From the NCBI GenBank assembly GCA_022563285.1, contig JADFNQ010000106.1, positions 1-5,328 of the forward strand: a stretch of 5,328 bases of DNA, read 5' to 3'. Positions 4,322-5,328 of the stretch are shown here, piece after piece. The notes beneath the pieces were generated by a model. It saw only the letters and a program-made list of their open reading frames with translations. It ran no database searches and was not told where the DNA came from. The translations under genes and the position numbers were made by a program. Position 1 is the stretch's first letter, and the number at the start of each line of letters is the position of its first letter. The stretch comes from Chloroflexota bacterium. GTDB lineage: Bacteria; Chloroflexota; Dehalococcoidia; SM23-28-2; RBG-16-64-32.

Positions 4322-5328
4322 CTACACCGCTAGCTTCTCGGCCACCAGCTCGCGGTGGTAGTCGGCGTCCCCCCACATAAGCTCCATCCACTTCTGGCGG
4401 CGGAAGTAGAGCTGGATCTTGTACTCCTTAGTGAAGCCGATGCCGCCGTGGATCTGCTGCCCATGGGCGACCACCCGCCGCGAAGCGTCCGAGGTCCAGG
4501 CCTTCGCCATCGAGATCATCATATCGGCGTCCGGCTCCCCCTCCTGGAGCGACCAGGCCGCCTTGTAGGTGATGAACCGCGAGCCGTCCACATCGATGAC
4601 GACGTCCGCCAGCTTGTGCTGGATCGCCTGGAAGGAGCCGATGGGCCGCCCGAACTGGACACGCTCCTTCGCGTAGTTGAGAGTGACATCGAAGTCCATC
4701 TGCGACAGGCCCACGAGGTAGGCGCAGGCGGACACAGTCGCCACCTTCTTCGTCCTGTCAACGATAGGCCACCCCTTGTCCACCTTGCCCAGAACGCTCG
4801 CCGCCGGCACCTTCACGTCCTCGAACGTCACCTCGCACTGCTTGTCGCCGGCGATCGTCTTCAGCACCTCGAAGCTGATACCCGCCGACTTGGAGTCGAC
4901 GAGGAACAGCGTGATGCCGTCCTCCGGCGTCTTCCCCTTGGACGTTCGGGCGACCACGACCATCTGGTCGGAGACGTGGGCGTCCGGCACGAACAGCTTC
5001 ACGCCGTTGAGGACGAAGTCGTTGCCCTGCTTCTTCGCCTCCAGCTGCACGCCGTCGGCGTCCCACTTGGCGGAGGGCTCCGTGAGGGCCATCGTCAGGA
5101 TCATCTCGCCGGCGGCGATCTTGGGGAGCAGCTGCTGCTTCTGCTCCTCGTTGCCGGCCTCCATGATGGGGACGGCGCCCAGGACGACGGTGGAGATGAA
5201 CGGTCCGGGCACCAGGGCGCGTCCGAACTCCTCCAGCAGGACGGTGAGCTCGCACAGGTTCATGCCGGTGCCGCCGTACTCCTCCGGAATGATCAGGCCC
5301 ATCCAGCCCTGCTGCGCCATCTTGCCCC
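4322..5328 (-). CDS. Acyl-CoA dehydrogenase family flavoprotein (N-terminus off window)
   Basis: The frame stays open past the Met at 5320 to the right edge, so this is 334 visible residues of a protein usually near 380; roughly the first 45 are missing. Numbering from that Met, the rest of the N-terminal helical domain includes GWMGLIIPEEYGGTG (5-19). The middle beta domain has ALTEPSAKWDADG (78-90), a variant of the ALTEPxxGSD signature. The C-terminal helical domain has YAKERVQFGRPIGSFQAIQH (216-235), which contributes to FAD binding, and QIHGGIGFTKEYKIQLYFRR (289-308). Such enzymes oxidise acyl-CoA at the alpha-beta bond and pass electrons to ETF. At the position of the usual catalytic Glu (the YEGT motif) the sequence reads MWGD, with Trp316. 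This is as in the LYFRR...GD clade, which includes subunits of heteromeric sterol-side-chain or other unusual acyl-CoA dehydrogenases. The substrate cannot be told. Any operon partner would lie to the right of the window. Confidence 0.92.
   Translation of the reverse strand, partial: GKMAQQGWMGLIIPEEYGGTGMNLCELTVLLEEFGRALVPGPFISTVVLGAVPIMEAGNEEQKQQLLPKIAAGEMILTMALTEPSAKWDADGVQLEAKKQGNDFVLNGVKLFVPDAHVSDQMVVVARTSKGKTPEDGITLFLVDSKSAGISFEVLKTIAGDKQCEVTFEDVKVPAASVLGKVDKGWPIVDRTKKVATVSACAYLVGLSQMDFDVTLNYAKERVQFGRPIGSFQAIQHKLADVVIDVDGSRFITYKAAWSLQEGEPDADMMISMAKAWTSDASRRVVAHGQQIHGGIGFTKEYKIQLYFRRQKWMELMWGDADYHRELVAEKLAV

Noticed and set aside
1..5328. Transfer RNA, ribosomal RNA, CRISPR repeats, transposase or integrase genes and attachment sites
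   Set aside because: I looked on both strands and saw no cloverleaf-like stretch, no regularly spaced repeats and no mobile-element enzyme. I cannot exclude an unusual small RNA in the 4116-4321 gap without a covariance search.

Overview
The window is a compact, GC-rich piece of a bacterial chromosome. It carries no RNA gene, CRISPR array or transposase that I can recognise. The gene set (tandem UspA protein, HINT-type HIT protein, LppX/LolA-like lipoprotein, acyl-CoA dehydrogenase of the sterol/heteromeric type, secreted beta-domain repeat protein) fits a high-GC environmental bacterium such as an uncultured Chloroflexota (Dehalococcoidia-like) lineage or an actinobacterium. That placement is an inference from family flavour; there is no marker gene to settle it.

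Layout: two genes read rightward. Positions 2-808 hold the C-terminal part of a Thr/Ser/Gly/Ala-rich, probably extracellular protein built of tandem beta domains; its N-terminus lies off the left edge. Positions 908-1756 hold a two-domain universal stress protein. Everything to the right reads leftward. From right to left these are: a 5'-truncated acyl-CoA dehydrogenase (4322-5328), a terminator hairpin (4237-4261), a lipoprotein (3237-4115), a second terminator hairpin (3183-3212), a HIT-family protein (2738-3079), and a three-gene cassette (2617 down to 1760). The cassette consists of a three-helix membrane protein starting at TTG, a 70-residue helical protein starting at GTG through a GTGA overlap, and a 123-residue helical protein. 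The cassette meets the universal stress gene tail to tail with only 3 bases between the stops.

Most of the window is ordinary housekeeping or accessory metabolism, and the leftward genes look like separate transcription units rather than one pathway. The least explained part is the 1760-2701 cassette. It has a recognisable promoter whose -35 box sits inside a small dyad and a start-codon ladder suggesting translational coupling. A palindrome of the type that produces 'LPTGRQA' peptides lies exactly where its second and third reading frames overlap. I did not find convincing evidence of a new defence or mobile system.
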